From JAHJQZ01 sp963667595 (GTDB lineage Bacteria > Pseudomonadota > Alphaproteobacteria > Rhizobiales > Devosiaceae), in contig CAXXWD010000001.1 of NCBI GenBank assembly GCA_963667595.2, positions 1,302,001-1,366,000 of the forward strand: a DNA stretch of 64,000 nt, read 5' to 3'. The notes below the pieces were generated by a model. It was not told the DNA's origin and ran no database searches. It saw nothing but the letters and a program-made list of their open reading frames with translations. A program made the position numbers and the translations under genes. This document shows, one piece after another, positions 56,154 to 64,000 of the stretch (position 1 is its first letter; each line of letters begins with the position of its first letter).

Positions 56154-58424
56154 TCAGGCGCGCAATGTCGTCGGCAGGAGAATGGCCTCATCCGGGGATA
56201 CCCTGTGCCGGCGGCGCAACAATTCACCGATGGCCGATTGCGGCAGGGGCGGGCTGAAGACATAGCCCTGGACCTCGTCGCAGCCATGCGACTTGATCTC
56301 GGCGAGCTGTTCTTCGGTTTCGATCCCTTCGGCCACGGTCAGCATGTTGAATCCCCGGCACAGATCGACAATGGCGGTGATCATGGCCATGGTCTCCGGT
56401 TTTTCCGTAATGGTCGAGACGATGGAACGGTCGATCTTGATCTTGTCGAAGGGGAACCGCAGCAGATAGGCCAGTGACGAATAGCCCGTGCCGAAATCGT
56501 CGAGGGCAAACCGGACGCCGAGCTCACGCAACTGGTGCAGGACCTTGAGATTGTGGGCATCGTCGGCCAGAAACAGCGATTCCGTGATCTCGAGTTCGAG
56601 CCGGGACGGTTCGAGCCCCGAAACCGCCAGGGCATGGCGAACCTCGTCGACCAGGCTGTTGCCACGGAACTGTATGGGCGAAACATTGACGGCGACGCGG
56701 ATATGATGAGGCCAGTTGACCGCTTCCAGGCAAGCCGTTTCGAGCGCCCAGACGCCGATTTCACGAATGACCCTGGTTTCCTCGGCGACGGGAATGAATT
56801 CCGTCGGCGAAACCTGGCCGAGTTCGGGGCTTTGCCAACGCATGAGCGCCTCGCAACAAGCTACGCGCCCGTCTTCGAGCGCGATCAACGGCTGGAACAT
56901 CAGGGAAAGACTGTTGGTTTCGATGGCCCGGTTGAGGCCCTGTTCGATATGCTGCCGCCGCCGCTGCACCACGTCCATGTTCGGCTCGAAAACGCGATGG
57001 TTTCCCGAAGAATCGATTTTGGCGCGATAAAGCGCGAGATCGGCGCAGCGCATCAGCGCATTCGCATTGTATCCATGTTGCGGCGCCAGCGCGATGCCGC
57101 ATGACGCCTTGCACGAAACACGCGTATTGCCCACCGTGAGTGGAGCGGCAATGATTGCCAAAAGAGCTTCGGCGATGTCCTCGGCCTCGGCTTCCGAAGC
57201 GAGCGGGCTGATCAGAACGGCGAACTCGTCGCCGCCGAGACGGGCAGTGATCCCGCGATCGTCGAGCACGGACAGAAGGCGGCCGGCAATGCTGGTCAAC
57301 ACGGCGTCGCCGACGACATGGCCGAGCGAATCGTTGATCTCCTTGAAACGATCGAGATCGATGCACAGAACCGCCATGAGTTCGCCGCTCTCCATACGCG
57401 GTTCGGCTTCGTTCATCGCTTCGAGGAAAGTGGCGCGATTAGCCAGCCCGGTCAGACTGTCATGCCGGGCCATGTGGCGGATGATCTCGGCATTGCGGTG
57501 TTGCTCGGTAATGTCCTCGTGAATCGAAAGCCAGCCGCCGTCGGCGAGCGGCTGATGATTGAGCATGACCACTTTTCCCGTGCTCGTCGAAACGGGTCCC
57601 TTCCAGGCAGATTTCGTTTCGACGAGCTCCAGGATGGTTTTCTGGCCGGTTTCCAGGTCCCTTTCCCGTGCCGTCATGCCGATTCGATAACGATGTTCGT
57701 AAATATCGACGAAACGGGTCCCCGGCCGGGTCAGCTCCTCGGGCAATTGATAGAGCCGCATGAAGGTCTCGTTGCAGGTGACGAGCCTTTTGTCGGCATC
57801 GAACATGCTCAAGCCGTGCGACATGTTGTTGACGGCGGCTCGAAAACGCATGGCCTGCGTCTCGAGCTGCTTATGCTGCGCCTGCGCCTTCGTCACGTCG
57901 TCCTGAATGGAAATCCAGCCGCCGTCGGGCAGGGGTTCATGAATGGTGCTGATGATGCGGCCGTCGCACATTTCCAGAAGACCGTTCCAGCGGTCTTTTA
58001 TCATCAAGAGCTCGGTTTGCGCGATACGCGCCGAAATGGTCGTGTCGATCGGTTTGAAATCGATCCTTCCGGCATGTTCGAGGATGTCGATGAAACAAAC
58101 GCCGGGTCGGCAAAGCTCGGGGGGCAGGACGTAAAGATCGCAGAAGGCCTTGTTGCACACGACCAGACGTTGATCGGCGTCGAACATGACAAAACTCTGC
58201 GACATCTGCTCGATGGCCAGCAAAAGCTGATGCAGATGCCGGGCATGAAGCTGAAGACAAACAGTACTCGGCGTTTCGGACACGGATTGCGATGCGCAGG
58301 TCGTGCAGGACGGCATCGGCGTCTGGGATGCGCCGGGAAACGCGTCGGCACTGGCACGCCCGTTCTCGCCTTTCCGGTCGAATGCCTCTTCGGGGGCGTT
58401 TTGTTCTTCACGAGGAAGATGCAT
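56154..58424 (-). CDS. PAS-GGDEF-EAL cyclic-di-GMP signalling protein
   Basis: A 756-residue protein that can in principle both make and break cyclic-di-GMP. Two related PAS-like sensor domains (about residues 60-175 and 185-300; both have 'MFDAD.RLV.CN..F..LY.LP') are followed by a GGDEF domain with intact GGDEF near residue 397 and an EAL domain with intact EAL near 525 and 'LDDFGTGYSSLAYLLRFPFD'. No membrane segment is evident, so it is probably cytoplasmic. The ATG at 58424 has AAGAGGA upstream. Which activity dominates is unknown. Confidence 0.94.
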   Translation of the reverse strand: MHLPREEQNAPEEAFDRKGENGRASADAFPGASQTPMPSCTTCASQSVSETPSTVCLQLHARHLHQLLLAIEQMSQSFVMFDADQRLVVCNKAFCDLYVLPPELCRPGVCFIDILEHAGRIDFKPIDTTISARIAQTELLMIKDRWNGLLEMCDGRIISTIHEPLPDGGWISIQDDVTKAQAQHKQLETQAMRFRAAVNNMSHGLSMFDADKRLVTCNETFMRLYQLPEELTRPGTRFVDIYEHRYRIGMTARERDLETGQKTILELVETKSAWKGPVSTSTGKVVMLNHQPLADGGWLSIHEDITEQHRNAEIIRHMARHDSLTGLANRATFLEAMNEAEPRMESGELMAVLCIDLDRFKEINDSLGHVVGDAVLTSIAGRLLSVLDDRGITARLGGDEFAVLISPLASEAEAEDIAEALLAIIAAPLTVGNTRVSCKASCGIALAPQHGYNANALMRCADLALYRAKIDSSGNHRVFEPNMDVVQRRRQHIEQGLNRAIETNSLSLMFQPLIALEDGRVACCEALMRWQSPELGQVSPTEFIPVAEETRVIREIGVWALETACLEAVNWPHHIRVAVNVSPIQFRGNSLVDEVRHALAVSGLEPSRLELEITESLFLADDAHNLKVLHQLRELGVRFALDDFGTGYSSLAYLLRFPFDKIKIDRSIVSTITEKPETMAMITAIVDLCRGFNMLTVAEGIETEEQLAEIKSHGCDEVQGYVFSPPLPQSAIGELLRRRHRVSPDEAILLPTTLRA

Positions 58425-58692
58425 TTCGGTCCTCTTGATCTGGCCCGCGCGACCAGCCACTCGACTTTGTGTCGACGTGTCGTTTCCCGTCGTTGTTCTG
58501 CGTATCGGAAAGCGGAGTCCGCACGCATTTCCACTTATTGGACCACAAGACTATAGGGTGGACGCTTAATGAATATGTCCTTGGCAAAAACAGAATGTTT
58601 TCGTGCTTTATGACCTGCTAACGCCGGAAGGATTTGACAAACGGGTATCGCCTGGCGCCAAAGCGAAGAAGTAGCGTAACGCATTGTGGCGC

Positions 58693-58726
58693 AAAAGAAA
58701 AAGGAGCGGAAAATCTCCGCTCCTTT
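58693..58726 (-). terminator. Intrinsic terminator of argG
   Basis: On the minus strand AAAGGAGCGGA and its complement form a perfect 11-base stem with a five-base loop, followed by a T-rich run. It ends about 45 bases after the argG stop. The rest of the 345-base gap up to 58424 shows no gene and probably holds the promoter of the cyclic-di-GMP gene. Confidence 0.85.
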
Positions 58727-58769
58727 GGTATTGGCGCCGTCAAGAACGACTGGATTTCGAACGCAGGAT

Positions 58770-59996
58770 CTATTTCTTTTCCGCCTGCCGGTTGCGGGCG
58801 CTCCAGGTCTTGAGCCTCAAGGCGTTAAGCCGGATGAATCCTTCTGCGTCATGGTGATCGTAGGTTCCCGAACCTTCCTCGAAGGTCACGAGATCCTCCG
58901 AATAAAGCGAATAGGGCGAGGTCCGCCCGACGATCGAAGCCGAACCTTTATAAAGCCGCAGGCGCACTTCGCCGGTCACGTAGTCCTGGCTCTTGTCGAT
59001 CAGGGCCTGCAGCATTTCGCGCTCGGGCGAGAACCAGAAACCGTTGTAGATCATTTCCGCATATTTCGGCATCAGCTCGTCCTTGAGATGAGCGGCGCCG
59101 CGGTCGAGGGTGATCGATTCCATGCCGCGATGGGCCGTGAGCAGGATGGTGCCGCCCGGCGTTTCGTAGATGCCGCGCGACTTCATGCCGACATAGCGGT
59201 TTTCGACGAGATCGAGCCGGCCGATACCGTGCTTGCCGCCCAGTTCGTTGAGCGCGGTCAGCATCTCGGCGGGCGAGAGCGTCTTGCCGTTGAGCAAGGC
59301 GGCATCGCCCTTTTCGAAACCGATGGTGATATATTCGGGCGTATTGGGCGCATCAACGGGGTCGACGATGCGCTGATAGACGTAGTCCGGCGCTTCCTGG
59401 GACGGATCTTCGAGTACCTTGCCTTCCGACGAGGTGTGCAACAGGTTGGCATCGACCGAGAAGGGCGCCTCGCCGCGCTTGTCCTTGGGAACCGGGATCT
59501 GGTTGAGTTCGGCATATTGAATGAGCTTGGTGCGCGATTGCAGATCCCATTCGCGCCAGGGCGCGATGACCTTGATCGCCGGATCGAGCGCATAGGAAGA
59601 AAGCTCGAAGCGGATCTGGTCATTGCCCTTGCCGGTGGCGCCATGGGCAATGGCGTCGGCGCCGGTTTCATGGGCGATCTCGACCAGACGCTTGGAAATC
59701 AGCGGCCGGGCGATGGAGGTTCCGAGCAGATAGACGCCTTCGTACTGGGCATTGGCCCTGAACATTGGGAAAACGAAGTCGCGGACGAATTCTTCCCTCA
59801 AGTCCTCAATGTAGATTTCCTTGATGCCGAGCATCTCGGCCTTCTTGCGGGCCGTTTCGAGCTCGCCGCCCTGACCGAGATCGGCGGTGAAGGTCACGAC
59901 TTCGCAATTGTAGGTGTTGCGCAGCCATCTCAAGATGATGGAGGTATCGAGGCCGCCCGAATAGGCAAGGACTACTTTCTTGACGTCGTTCTTCAT
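58770..59996 (-). CDS. argG: Argininosuccinate synthase
   Basis: ArgG joins citrulline and aspartate with ATP to make argininosuccinate in arginine synthesis. The ATP-binding motif 'VVLAYSGGLDTSIILRWL' is at residues about 8-25. 'AHGATGKGNDQIRFEL' follows, and 'MKSRGIYETPGGTIL' lies further on. The ATG at 59996 gives 408 residues, the usual size; an open frame beyond it is not conserved. It is divergent from an Lrp/AsnC gene, which may regulate it. Confidence 0.97.
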   Translation of the reverse strand: MKNDVKKVVLAYSGGLDTSIILRWLRNTYNCEVVTFTADLGQGGELETARKKAEMLGIKEIYIEDLREEFVRDFVFPMFRANAQYEGVYLLGTSIARPLISKRLVEIAHETGADAIAHGATGKGNDQIRFELSSYALDPAIKVIAPWREWDLQSRTKLIQYAELNQIPVPKDKRGEAPFSVDANLLHTSSEGKVLEDPSQEAPDYVYQRIVDPVDAPNTPEYITIGFEKGDAALLNGKTLSPAEMLTALNELGGKHGIGRLDLVENRYVGMKSRGIYETPGGTILLTAHRGMESITLDRGAAHLKDELMPKYAEMIYNGFWFSPEREMLQALIDKSQDYVTGEVRLRLYKGSASIVGRTSPYSLYSEDLVTFEEGSGTYDHHDAEGFIRLNALRLKTWSARNRQAEKK

Positions 59997-60086
59997 GCTG
60001 GATCTTCCTCGTTCGCAGTGCTGCTGACGATACGGTAACGCCAGCGCAAGTGTCTTGCCAAAACATCGCGTAGAAAGCAAAATGTG

Positions 60087-60101
60087 TGGCATAATATGCC
60101 A
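60087..60101. promoter_or_regulatory. Palindromic operator candidate in argG-lrp gap
   Basis: TGGCATAATATGCCA is a perfect palindrome around one A. A half-copy, TATATGCCAATT, overlaps the Lrp start at 60124. Lrp/AsnC proteins usually bind AT-rich palindromes of this kind near their own promoter. Confidence 0.5.
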
Positions 60102-60126
60102 ATTCCATGTTTCTGAGTACCGATAT

Positions 60127-60591
60127 ATGCCAATTACGCTCGATGCCATCGACAAGCGTATCCTCAGGATCCTGCAAAGGAACGGCCGTATCTCCAATGT
60201 CGAGCTAGCCAATGCGGTCGGATTGTCACCCTCGCCCTGTCTCAGGCGGGTCAGGCTTTTGGAGGAAGCTGGGGTTATCGATCGTTATGCGACCATCCTC
60301 GATCCCGTCGAAATCGGCCTGGGACTGACCGTTTTCGTTCGTGTCTGGTTCAAGACGCAGGACGGAGAAATGACGCGGAAATTCGCCGAAACGGTCAGCA
60401 AATATCCCGAAGTCATGGAATGCTACCTGACGACCGGCGAGTGCGACGCCATTTTGCGGGTGGTGACCACCGACCTTCATGCCTATTGGCGGTTTCAGGC
60501 CGATTACCTGACGCGCATCCCGAGCGTGCAGAGCGTCAAGACCGACGTGCCGATGGAGACCATCAAACGCAGCTTCGAATTGCCGCTTTAG
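60127..60591 (+). CDS. Lrp/AsnC-family transcriptional regulator
   Basis: A 154-residue regulator with an N-terminal helix-turn-helix ('RISNVELANAVGLSPSPCLR', about residues 21-40) and a C-terminal ligand-binding RAM domain ('VMECYLTTGECDAILRVVTT'). Ligand and targets are unknown. Amino acids such as arginine or lysine are plausible because argG is divergent and a LysE-type exporter follows 148 bases downstream. The ATG at 60127 is the family start. Confidence 0.93.
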   Translation: MPITLDAIDKRILRILQRNGRISNVELANAVGLSPSPCLRRVRLLEEAGVIDRYATILDPVEIGLGLTVFVRVWFKTQDGEMTRKFAETVSKYPEVMECYLTTGECDAILRVVTTDLHAYWRFQADYLTRIPSVQSVKTDVPMETIKRSFELPL

Positions 60592-60739
60592 GGCAGATCA
60601 TGTTTTGGCCGGATCGTGGGATCTGCCCTATCTTCTTGTTTTATCGTGTTTTCGAACCGGCGAACCGGTATCCACTTCGCCTGAAAACACTCTGGTGATA
60701 TAGGAACCGGGACAGTCTCGCATTGTACCGGATAAAGCC

Positions 60740-61387
60740 ATGCCCGCCTTCGTTCCCGACCTCAGCGTCATTCTTGCCTTCGGCCTGGCCAGCTTTGTTT
60801 TGGCCATATCGCCCGGGCCGGACATGGCGCTCTTCGTGTCGCGAACGCTGAATTATGGCCGCGTCCATGGATTCGCCGCCGTTTTCGGCGCCTTTTCCGG
60901 CATTTTCGTTCATTCCCTGCTGGCGGCCTTCGGCGTATCGCTGCTCCTGATCGCGGCGCCGACCGCCTTTTTCGCGCTCAAGATCGCCGGAGCGCTCTAT
61001 CTTTTGTATCTGGCGGTGCAGGCGGTGTGGCATGGCGGCGGTATCACGCTTGCGAACGAAGCCAGGCGGGCGCCGCGTGTTCTTCAAAGCTATCTGACCG
61101 GAGTCGGCATCAACCTGACCAATCCCAAGATCGTACTGTTTTTCGTGACCTTTTTGCCCCAGTTCGTGTCCGGGGCCGATCCGTTCGCACCGCAAAAACT
61201 CTTGTTCCTGAGCGCCGAGTTCATGAGTGTGGCCCTGCCGGTGGTTACCCTCATTGTGCTGTTGTCGGAGAAGCTGGCTCACATGCTCACCGGTTCGAAG
61301 ACGGTGCAGAAGATATTGAACTGGAGCTTCGCCGCCGTGTTCGCCGGCTTTGCCGCGACCATTCTTTTGATGGAGGGCCGGCGCTGA
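60740..61387 (+). CDS. LysE/RhtB-family amino-acid exporter
   Basis: A 215-residue inner-membrane protein with about six hydrophobic segments. The signature 'VLAISPGPDMALFVSRTL' is at about residues 20-37, and 'GVGINLTNPKIVLFFVTFLP' is the second conserved stretch. Members export lysine, threonine, homoserine or related compounds. Being downstream of an Lrp-type regulator is a common arrangement and suggests control by it. A copy of a dispersed 13-mer (CCGGTATCCACTT) lies upstream at 60665. Confidence 0.92.
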   Translation: MPAFVPDLSVILAFGLASFVLAISPGPDMALFVSRTLNYGRVHGFAAVFGAFSGIFVHSLLAAFGVSLLLIAAPTAFFALKIAGALYLLYLAVQAVWHGGGITLANEARRAPRVLQSYLTGVGINLTNPKIVLFFVTFLPQFVSGADPFAPQKLLFLSAEFMSVALPVVTLIVLLSEKLAHMLTGSKTVQKILNWSFAAVFAGFAATILLMEGRR

Positions 61388-61409
61388 TCCAGTCCCACCG
61401 AGCCCTCAG

Positions 61410-62276
61410 ATGAACTACGATCACGCCTTTCATGCCGGCAATTTCGCAGATGTGATCAAGCACATCATCCTTTGCCGCATCATCGCCTATCTCGAACGCA
61501 AGCCGGCGCCCTTTCGCCTCATCGATACCCATGCCGGGGCCGGGCGCCATGCGCTCGATGCCCCCGCCGCGGAGAAAAGCCCGGAATGGCGCGAAGGCAT
61601 CGCGCCCGTGCTGACGGCGCCTCTGGCCTCGGACGTCGCCGAAATGATTGCGCCCTATCTCGATGCGGTTCGGGCCGCAAATCCCGACGGAGCGCTCACC
61701 ACCTATCCCGGGTCGCCTCTTTTGGCCAAAATGCTGATGCGGCCCGAAGACCGGCTGACCGCGATGGAGCTTCATCCCGAGGCGGCGGCGAAACTCAAAA
61801 CGCTGTTCGCCGGCGATCCCCAGGTCAAGGTTCTCAGTGTCGACGGCTATGCTGCGCTACCGGCGCAATTGCCGCCCAAGCAGAAACGGGCGCTCGTTCT
61901 CATCGATCCGCCCTTCGAGCATCAGGGCGAATTCGACCGCATGGTCGCGGCACTGAAAGCGTCTTGCCGCATCTTTCCGCAGGCCGTTTATGCGCTTTGG
62001 TATCCGCTTAAGGACGATCCCGGCGTCGCGCGCTTCAAGGCGGCGCTTCACGAAACCGGCATTCCGGACATCTGGTTTTCGGAGTTCAGGCTGCGCGCGC
62101 CATCCGAACCGCCGCGCCTTTACGGATCGGGCATGATCGTCGTCAATCCGCCCTATGTGCTCAAATCCGAGCTCGATGCTATTTTCAAAAGCCTGTTGCC
62201 TATCCTGACCCAGTCGACCATGGCAGGTTTTGAAACCGGCATCATCCGGCCCGAGCGGCCTGCGGATCTGTCATGA
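61410..62276 (+). CDS. rlmJ: 23S rRNA A2030 N6-methyltransferase RlmJ
   Basis: RlmJ methylates adenine 2030 of 23S rRNA. It begins 'MNYDHAFHAGNFADVIKHII', the family hallmark. The SAM loop is 'FRLIDTHAGAGRHALD', and the catalytic motif DPPF occurs in 'ALVLIDPPFEHQGEF'. Length 288 is normal. Its 3' end overlaps the convergent sulfotransferase remnant by 35 bases. It starts 22 bases after the exporter gene. Confidence 0.94.
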   Translation: MNYDHAFHAGNFADVIKHIILCRIIAYLERKPAPFRLIDTHAGAGRHALDAPAAEKSPEWREGIAPVLTAPLASDVAEMIAPYLDAVRAANPDGALTTYPGSPLLAKMLMRPEDRLTAMELHPEAAAKLKTLFAGDPQVKVLSVDGYAALPAQLPPKQKRALVLIDPPFEHQGEFDRMVAALKASCRIFPQAVYALWYPLKDDPGVARFKAALHETGIPDIWFSEFRLRAPSEPPRLYGSGMIVVNPPYVLKSELDAIFKSLLPILTQSTMAGFETGIIRPERPADLS

Positions 62277-62544
62277 GCATCGCCGCCGTGTTGCTCAAGG
62301 CCAGGGCGCGGCGCAGGGGATCGAGATCGGCGCCGAATTTTTCGGCCTTGCCGATGGATGATCTGTAGATCGGGCGGCGAACCTGCTCAACCGGCGTCGT
62401 ATCGGAGCGTGGCATTCCGACGACGAAGATGGGGGTGGGATCGGAATCGCCAACACCGGAGCTGATGGCAAGGGTACCTGCGGAACTGCGTCTTGATCCT
62501 GCGCAGCTGTGTCCTGCCGGCCAGCGCAGAGTTGCGCCTTTCAT
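62242..62544 (-). pseudogene. Internally deleted sulfotransferase paralogue
   Basis: A 100-codon frame just downstream of the intact TPR-sulfotransferase. It contains 'DPTPIFVVGMPRSDTTPVEQ', which matches 'DETPIFVLGMPRSGTTLTEQ' of the neighbour. It then jumps directly to 'VRRPIYRSSIGKAEKFGADL', which matches the neighbour's C-terminal 'VRQPIYNSSIGRYKRYGDAV'. About 200 residues between these points are missing, and Gly of the phosphosulfate-binding loop has become Asp. It is most likely a decayed duplicate. Confidence 0.75.
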
Positions 62545-62563
62545 CGGCCGAATGTGGCCTTCC

Positions 62564-64000
62564 TTAAGGTCTGATCTCGCCCTTTTCCTCGTCCCAGTCC
62601 AGCGCGTCGAGGAGCGGCTGCACCGCATCTCCGTAGCGCTTGTAGCGCCCGATCGAGCTATTGTAGATCGGCTGCCTGACCTGAATCGTCGAGGCGGTGC
62701 GCACGGACCGATTGCTGTTGAAGAAACTGAGGACGTTGTCGTCCCAGTCGAGCCCGCAGAAATCCAGCAGCCTGTGCATCTGGGCCTCCTGATCGGCAAC
62801 CATGTCTTCGTACTGGTTGGTCAGTAAAAAGCCGGGCAACAGGGTCTGCCAGTGCTGCATCAGCTCCACATGCTTGCGGTAATAGGCGCCGAGATCGGTC
62901 AGGTCATAGCCATAGCCTATCTCGGTGGTGGCAAACTGGATGTTGAAGATGGAAATGCAGTTGTCCGGGGCCGAGCGTTTGCAATAGATCACCTTGGCCT
63001 TGGGAAGGGCGAGCCGGATGGCCCCGACATGAAGGAAGTTCCCTGGCATCTTGTCGACGATGTATCTGGCATCCGGCGCCCGCCGCCTGAGTTGGGTGAT
63101 ATAGTCTTCGCCCAGGGCACGCCAGTCCTCCGGCGTCGCCCTGGCGACGAGATCGATGTTGTTCTTGGCATCCAGCCGCCCCCTCAGCGCACGGATGAGA
63201 ACACTGAGAATGAACAGTTCTCCGGCGCCATGAACGTCGTGATGGCTGGACAGGATCTGTTCGGTCAGCGTCGTGCCCGAGCGCGGCATGCCGAGCACGA
63301 ATATCGGCGTTTCGTCCATAAAGCCCGCATCCGCGAATCGGGAAATGACCTCGGGCGTGAAGGCCGATCGCGTGGCGTTGAAATTGGCGTCGGACGCCGC
63401 TTTCGAATAGCGCTTCCACTTGCGCGCCAGGGCATTGCCCTTGAGGGAATGCTCAAGGGATTTCGGATAGTCCTTGATGTCCTCATAGGCCTTGGCGAGG
63501 CCGAAATGGAGATTGGCCTCGCTTTTCGCTTCGATCTCCTGGCGCTCGAGCAGCTTTTCCATATGCGCCATCTGCTCGTCGTAATGGTCGTACTTGATCG
63601 AACGCGCCAGAACCGTGTGCAGGCCCGGCCAGTCCGGATAGGTCTTCATGAGGTTGCGCATCAGCGTTGCGGCGTCTTCGAAAAAACCGCGTTCGTTCAA
63701 GAAGTTCCCATAGAGCGTTTGAAGATTCAGATTATCCGGAAACCGTGCCGAGGCCTGCTCGAAAACGGCGTGGGCCTCGCTGATGCGATCGGCGGCAATG
63801 AGGGCTTCGGCGTAGCGGATGTAACCGAGTGGATTATGTGGCGCCAGCCGCCTGGCGGTCTCGGCCATGCGGATCGCTTCCTCGGCGCGTCCGTCCTCGA
63901 CCAGAATTTCCGACAGCAGGCGATAGGCATCTGCATAATCGCGTTTGTGAAAGACCGCCGCGCGTGCATGCGCCTCGGCATCTTCCAGCACGGATTGTTG
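62564..64000 (-). CDS. TPR-sulfotransferase protein (partial)
   Basis: The 5' end runs past the right edge; about 478 residues are visible. The N-terminal half has tetratricopeptide-like helical repeats ('AEEAIRMAETARRLAPHNPL', 'ISEAHAVFEQASARFPDN'). The C-terminal half is a sulfotransferase with the 5'-phosphosulfate loop 'PIFVLGMPRSGTTLTEQILS' and 'KVIYCKRSAPDNCISIFN' for the 3'-phosphate. It should transfer sulfate from PAPS to an unknown acceptor, perhaps a cell-surface compound. A deleted paralogue lies just downstream. Confidence 0.88.
   Translation of the reverse strand, partial: QQSVLEDAEAHARAAVFHKRDYADAYRLLSEILVEDGRAEEAIRMAETARRLAPHNPLGYIRYAEALIAADRISEAHAVFEQASARFPDNLNLQTLYGNFLNERGFFEDAATLMRNLMKTYPDWPGLHTVLARSIKYDHYDEQMAHMEKLLERQEIEAKSEANLHFGLAKAYEDIKDYPKSLEHSLKGNALARKWKRYSKAASDANFNATRSAFTPEVISRFADAGFMDETPIFVLGMPRSGTTLTEQILSSHHDVHGAGELFILSVLIRALRGRLDAKNNIDLVARATPEDWRALGEDYITQLRRRAPDARYIVDKMPGNFLHVGAIRLALPKAKVIYCKRSAPDNCISIFNIQFATTEIGYGYDLTDLGAYYRKHVELMQHWQTLLPGFLLTNQYEDMVADQEAQMHRLLDFCGLDWDDNVLSFFNSNRSVRTASTIQVRQPIYNSSIGRYKRYGDAVQPLLDALDWDEEKGEIRP

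Overview
The window looks like a chromosomal segment of an alphaproteobacterium, most likely order Hyphomicrobiales (Rhizobiales) and possibly near Devosiaceae/Pelagibacterium. This is inferred from gene order (hemE-rho-mnmE-mnmG-rsmG-parA-parB, holA-lptE-leuS, a CenR-like regulator followed by a cyclic-nucleotide-binding protein, xthA, a LolA-like gene and ftsK), from CtrA-type and GANTC motifs, from a sigma-32 promoter of alphaproteobacterial type at dnaK, and from high GC. No rRNA, tRNA, CRISPR array, prophage or complete insertion sequence was seen.

Layout. 1-7 kb: a partial MarC-family gene, gshB, yraN, rsmI, a PBP-activator lipoprotein, a repeat-rich gap, and hemW-rdgB-rph. 7-13 kb: the heat-shock set hrcA, grpE, dnaK and dnaJ, with an RpoH promoter before dnaK and a decayed flavin-reductase fragment after dnaJ. 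13-19 kb: pyrF (with a His-rich tail), dapB, gpmA, a DUF1902/HicA toxin-antitoxin pair, an AraC-Ogt alkyltransferase, nth and a PfkB adenosine kinase. 19-24 kb: coaA-hisE-hisF-hisA-hisH-DUF2628 on the minus strand, with a duplicated hisF start wedged between hisA and hisF. 24-30 kb: XRE regulator, Smr protein, Tim44-like protein, fxsA, secB, and dnaQ-coaE-aroE-maf with ATGA overlaps.

29.7-30.1 kb: the maf-hemE gap is the probable replication origin. It holds three CtrA-type boxes and a cluster of GANTC methylation sites. Most genes to its left run leftwards and the genes just to its right run rightwards, as expected around an origin. 30-50 kb: hemE, rho, mnmE, mnmG, rsmG, parA, parB, then holA, lptE, leuS, a PLP-homeostasis gene, an HD protein, a two-component regulator, xthA, lolA-like and ftsK. 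Six parS-like sites are scattered from 17.8 to 47.3 kb around the origin, and a seventh is split by six bases. Origin, partition genes, parS sites and ftsK together make this the centromere-origin domain of the chromosome.

50-55 kb: a nitrogen-sensing cluster of two Amt ammonium transporters and three PII genes, with one good and two imperfect sigma-54-like promoters. 55-64 kb: a UbiH/COQ6-type hydroxylase, a PAS-GGDEF-EAL protein, argG, a divergent Lrp/AsnC regulator, a LysE exporter, rlmJ, and a TPR-sulfotransferase running off the right edge with an internally deleted paralogue beside it.

Most genes are housekeeping. The unusual content is the origin/parS architecture, the hisF 5' duplication, the triple-PII cluster, the PyrF histidine tail, the two gene remnants and the repeat elements. 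No wholly new multi-gene system could be recognised.
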